A DNA stretch of 22,635 bases, from positions 67,740 to 90,374 of the forward strand of contig BMAT01007785.1 of assembly GCA_019649035.1 (NCBI GenBank), written 5' to 3'. This document shows positions 19,254 through 22,635 of this stretch, in pieces. The notes under the pieces were generated by a model that was given only the letters and a program-made list of their open reading frames with translations, was not told the DNA's origin and searched no databases. Both the position numbers and the translations under genes were made by a program. Each line of letters opens with the position of its first letter. Positions within the stretch are counted from its first letter, which is position 1. Origin of the DNA: Elysia marginata. Taxonomy: Eukaryota > Mollusca > Gastropoda > Plakobranchidae.

Positions 19254-19540
19254 GGCAACGTCCTCCGTGATCATGTGTCCAAGGTATGAATATTTCGAGA
19301 CCTGCTCGAGCACTGCATTTCCCATTGTTATTGCAAGCATTTTTGTGTCCCTTCCAATGTGCATCGTCTTGATCTCCATGCCATACTCTTTGCATTTTGT
19401 CAACGATGCGATCCAACATAGCCTGAAGTTGTTTTTCTGACTCTGCTGGGATGACAGTGTCATCGGCATATCGGATGTTGTTGATGTTGACACCGTTGAT
19501 AATTTTGCCATTCTTTTCGGAGATTGCCTCTTGTAGTAGG
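19254..19540 (-). pseudogene. LINE A, reverse-transcriptase palm fragment with the YADD motif
   Basis: Minus strand from about 19540: LQEAISEKNGKIINGV, then NINNIRYADDTVIPAESEKQ, with YADD at 19470-19459, the catalytic motif C of non-LTR reverse transcriptases. A frameshift lies near 19392-19400, after which the other frame reads KCKEYGMEIKTMHIG and VLEQVSKYSYLGHMITED, the standard region following the palm. It ends where LINE B begins. The 5' part (endonuclease and most of the RT) is missing; the break coincides with an AT repeat. Confidence 0.9.
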
Positions 19541-19554
19541 ATATATATATATAT
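19541..19554. repeat. (AT)7 at the 5' truncation point of LINE A
   Basis: A short AT dinucleotide run directly upstream (minus sense) of the truncated LINE, perhaps the target sequence of the insertion. Confidence 0.85.
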
Positions 19555-21794
19555 AAAAAATTCATACCTTTACCTTTCGAACATAGAAAATGAGCCTATT
19601 AAAACCTTTAAAATTTAAAATTACACCCTACGCAAGACTAGCCAAGGTAACCCATTGGTTTCCGCCAATTTCGCAATTATTACGTACCGTAGCCCTGCTT
19701 TGGAAATGAGATGTAAGACTGTCTTCGGCATATAAAAATAACCATCTTTTTTTCAGATACATGTAGGTAAATCGAAGGATAGCAAAGTAAAAAAGAAACT
19801 TATGTTTCCTGTGCATAAGGGGAGTGTAGGCCTATGCAATATAGTTGAAACAAACTTTTTAAAAATAATAAACCAAAGCTTATATTTCTTCAAAGTTAAT
19901 AACAAATCTTGATGAGGTTGCCTTACAAGGGGTGTTTACTCCCTCTGAAAAATAAATGTCATAAATTATTATACTCGCTGTACACAATTGATCCATGCGA
20001 TTTAATGGTAGGTCTATGCAACGTGAAACTGCCGAACATCCTACAATTTTCTATGACAATGTCGGAGACACAGATTCTGGATTGTGCTGCAGATCCTGCA
20101 CTGAAGACATTGAGTAGGGTTGGGCAACATGCCCACGGTGAGTCAAACGCCCATCCTCTCTCTATTGAAAGTGATGCGTTGAAACAGGTTATAGCTTCCT
20201 CACTTTATCCTATCTATATTTTAAAGAGTAGTGTGTGGGAGACAATTATTTCGTTTTAAGCCTAGATTTTTTAAAGAAAAATGCTGCAAATTCATACAGT
20301 GGTCACAAAGGGCCAATTTTGTGTAAATAGGCAGCACAATTAATTATTCCACGGACCTGCACCAAAATCTAAAAATTGTGTAGGTAATATATATAGAGAT
20401 ATCGATCCTCTTAGTTTTTGTCATTTTTACCAAAAAAATATTGCGCCTCTCTTAGTAGTTAAGTGCTATGTGGATTGTGGTAAAGATTGTGGTAAAGAGA
20501 AAGATAAAACGGTGATAGGGAGATAGAAAAAAAGTGAAGGCGTTGTGAGGAAACTCAAAGACAGAGTACATGTAACCTATAATTAAAGTTAAAAATGTGG
20601 AAAGAAGACAAACCAGATGTAGATAATACAACATTATAGGGACAAAAAGAAAAGGGGAAGTTTTTAAATGGAGTTGAGCCCATTCTTAGAGTAAGAATCT
20701 TTACTTGAGCCAATTTTAATATCTTTGCTTATATCCGAGAAATCGTGGCGAAATTACAAATAGGGCCTACCGTGTATAACAAAAAATGTTACCACCGGAA
20801 GGTTCGTAGGCCTAGCTCGATCTTAAGGTAATTTAGCTTACTTTAAACATTTATACAACTTTTTTTACTAACTTTTTAGCTATCAACTTGTTGTTGTTTA
20901 CATAAGTTCAGAACGTAAGCAGTAGGCCTATCTACTTGGTTTCTCTACAAGATCATTGCCACGCACTGTTCGTCGACACGGCGGAGTAGTTTCAGTTTCA
21001 TCTATCCCTCTCACCCTACCACTCCAATCTGACCTGACAGATATTTTATCGCGGTTACTCTATAACATGGCTAAGCTATTCCAGGACGAATAACCGCGTT
21101 CTAGTTGAACGCTAGCAAATATCTGGTCGGGTGGTCGACCGCTGAGATTGCTCCCAGAGCGAATTTTTCAGAACGCCACATCGGCTTTTTTGTATCAACT
21201 AATCAGCTAGTACAAACTCCCTTGAATCATTTCCAAAAATAGAATATGGCACGGAAGAGATTATTTCATTTTCTAAAAAAATAAATATATCTGTTTGGTA
21301 TGTAATCGGACTTTAATGAACTCAAGAATATGATTCTGAATCAATATAAATAAATTCTCTCCGCCTCAAAAGCTCGATGTTTTTCTGCGCTTGTGTTTGC
21401 GCTCTGTTTGAATGGCTAATCTGCTAAAAATCTGCGTTCGCGTTCGCGCTCTGTATAAACGGACCTTAAGACTTTTGAAGCCACAAGTTTATCTTTTTCT
21501 CCTGGCTTCTGCTACATGAACATTACTTTTATTCATCGACATCCTCAAACAAAAATAATTTTTTAACATATTATTGAACTCGTCAACTACAAGATCGTCC
21601 AATCGTCCAATAGCCATCGTCCAATAAATGCTTTCTGGTTTTTAGTTATCTTAACTTTCACTACAGGTGAGGAAAATGCGAAAGAGCCAAAATGTTATGA
21701 AGTTATTTTTCTGATTTTAACATTATTCAGATTGTCGTAGGATTCATACTCATACGTCGAAACATATACTTGTTTGGATGATTCTTACTCACGA
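19555..21794. other. No recognisable gene
   Basis: Two kilobases of mixed composition. The longest frame, 19909-20259 (plus, 116 codons), has no motif I know and no clear splice partners. Small items: GATTGTGGTAAA twice in tandem at 20473-20496; CGCGGTTA at 21050-21057 pairing with TAACCGCG at 21091-21098; ATCGTCCAAT repeated three times with small gaps at about 21594-21628; and GCGCTCTGT twice at about 21399-21456 in a CpG-rich patch. Confidence 0.5.
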
Positions 21795-21960
21795 GATCGG
21801 CTCTGTGGTCTAGCGGTAAGACACTCACTCAGAGATCGGGAGGTGCGTGGTTCGATCCCCGGCCGAGTCAAATCAAGGACTTTAAAATTGCTTTTAATAG
21901 TTGATCCGCCTAGTGTCTGGCATTATGGGTGTTTAGTGCTAAGTCTGGACAATGTAAAAT
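21795..21960 (+). mobile_element. tRNA-derived SINE
   Basis: The tRNA-like head has box A TGGTCTAGCGG at 21806-21816 and box B GGTTCGATCCC at 21849-21859, both good Pol III internal promoter matches at tRNA spacing. The T-stem pairs poorly and the acceptor ends pair only with a bulge (GATCGGC against GCCGAGTC), so it is not a working tRNA. The body continues past the head with GCCTAGTGTCTGGCATTA (from 21908), TTTAGTGCTAAGTCTGGAC and an AATGTAAAATAAAATT end. From memory, a CGCCTGGTGTCTGGCATTA-type body recurs in molluscan SINEs; this needs a library search. Confidence 0.72.
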
Positions 21961-22039
21961 AAAATTGGTGTTTACACGGTTTAAAACTAGATCTAGTAGC
22001 GATAAGCCACTATGCCATCGTGTGCCGCATGCGGTTTCA

Positions 22040-22273
22040 AGGACAGTGGAATTTCACGGAAAAGAAAGAGAAAATCCTTGAGACGGCTGAAGGAGAAAAG
22101 GAACAATCGGGCCCCTTCTCGGCTAGAGCGTGCCATAGAAATCTAGCGATTACATTATTGCATGCTGCAGCTTTGAACACTGCATCTTGGTGATTCTCAT
22201 TACCTGGACCTGCGTGATCATGCAGTTTTGGATTTTTTATAATATTGGGTAATAACGAGAGCCAAGCAACATC
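22040..22273 (-). pseudogene. Weak MADF-like reading frame, 78 codons without a start
   Basis: Minus strand, stop-free from 22273 to TGA at 22039-22037. It reads NIIKNPKLHDHAGPGNENHQ then DAVFKAAACNNVIARFL, which has the spacing of a MADF DNA-binding domain (N-P-x-L-[YH]-D, then about 19 residues, A-[WC]-x-x-x-I-A). The conserved Trp is Cys here and there is no ATG, so it is at best a decayed exon. MADF or Myb-like proteins accompany many PIF/Harbinger transposons, and a Harbinger fragment lies 0.15 kb upstream on the same strand. A plus-strand 44-codon frame (22012-22146) overlaps. Confidence 0.3.
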
Positions 22274-22303
22274 TTACTCTGGTGAGGAAGGAGGATCAAA
22301 AGA

Positions 22304-22635
22304 TCAAACGATAACATTGATAAGGTTAGTAAAAGAGAAAGAGTTTCTGTATAGAAAAAAATGACCAAAGATACAGCGACAGAAACCTCGAGGAGGAGTC
22401 GTGGAACCGGATATCAACATTCTTGCATAATCGTCCTTCTTCATATTTTCCCAAATGGTGTTATATTCTCCAACAACTTGCCTACTTAAATAAACAGGAC
22501 GGACCCATGCACTTCTTTCTCGTCCTCTCTTTCTCCCCCACCTTCTTCTCCACAAACGTCGTAACACTACAGGATCCATTTGGACTGGCAAATTTGGCTT
22601 GAGGTAGTTGCGCAAGCGCGTAGCTACTCTAAGGC
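22304..22635 (-). pseudogene. PIF/Harbinger transposase N-terminal fragment, running off the right edge
   Basis: Open from the window edge. The first ATG is at 22579-22577 (MDPVVLRRLW), then RERSAWVRPVYLSRQVVGEY and NTIWENMKKDDYARML. WVRP followed by a GEY/GEF-type block and an acidic DDY stretch is the N-terminal signature of HARBI1-like transposases (family: WVRPW, GQY or GEF, then FRxxLRM). After about 22415 the frame (ISGSTTPPRGF) no longer resembles the family and stops at 22304, so the DDE catalytic domain is absent: a 3'-truncated copy or a single exon. The frame is open upstream of the ATG (LRNYLKPNLPVQ), so the true start may lie outside. Confidence 0.65.

Noticed and set aside
19909..20259. 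116-codon plus-strand frame
   Set aside because: Part of it (around QILDCAADPALKTLSRVGQ) looks protein-like, but no family or exon partner is visible; kept only as a note.
21795..21870. Functional tRNA gene
   Set aside because: A and B boxes are good, but the T-stem and acceptor stem pair badly, and a SINE body follows.
22012..22146. Plus-strand 44-codon frame starting MPSCAACGFK
   Set aside because: The start recalls the MPxCxxxxC of THAP domains, but the remaining zinc ligands and the AVPTIF-type region are missing and the rest is just a basic Lys/Arg stretch; it also overlaps a competing minus-strand frame.

Overview
The window is eukaryotic, from an animal. The only confidently named gene is MAF1, split by GT-AG introns. 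Other signs are long AT-rich non-coding stretches, APE-type LINE fragments with trinucleotide tails, a tRNA-headed SINE and a PIF/Harbinger remnant. Recurrent TCTAGATCTAG, TAGGCCTA and TACATGTA words give it a molluscan (lophotrochozoan) look; that placement is an impression from sequence texture, not a proof.

Layout. (1) Positions 1-3753, plus strand: the last four coding exons of MAF1, repressor of RNA polymerase III; its 5' half lies left of the window. (2) 3754-about 10275: AT-rich 3'UTR/intergenic DNA with a 120-bp tandem duplication and a small inverted repeat, but no gene that I can support. (3) 10715-16762, minus strand: a two-exon gene for a 787-residue protein I do not recognise. 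It is convergent with MAF1. Its 3.7-kb intron carries an (AAT)n microsatellite, a 171-bp TA-flanked MITE and a nine-copy 50-bp minisatellite with three-monomer higher-order structure. (4) 17568-19554: a nest of mobile elements. A minus-strand RTE-like LINE tail (LINE A) is cut by a plus-strand fragment of a second RTE/BovB-like LINE (LINE B), which is itself cut by an 839-bp element (element C) whose ends carry inverted arrays of TTTGCGGCA at mostly 41-42 bp spacing. Removing element C plus one AATT copy restores LINE B's reading frame exactly; removing LINE B with its cargo brings LINE A back into frame. (5) 19555-21794: no recognisable gene. (6) 21795-22635: a SINE, a weak MADF-like reading frame and the N-terminal end of a Harbinger-type transposase running off the window.

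The two host genes share no visible pathway. The main interest lies in the nested elements and the unfamiliar element C, then in the uncharacterised 787-residue protein and its repeat-loaded intron.
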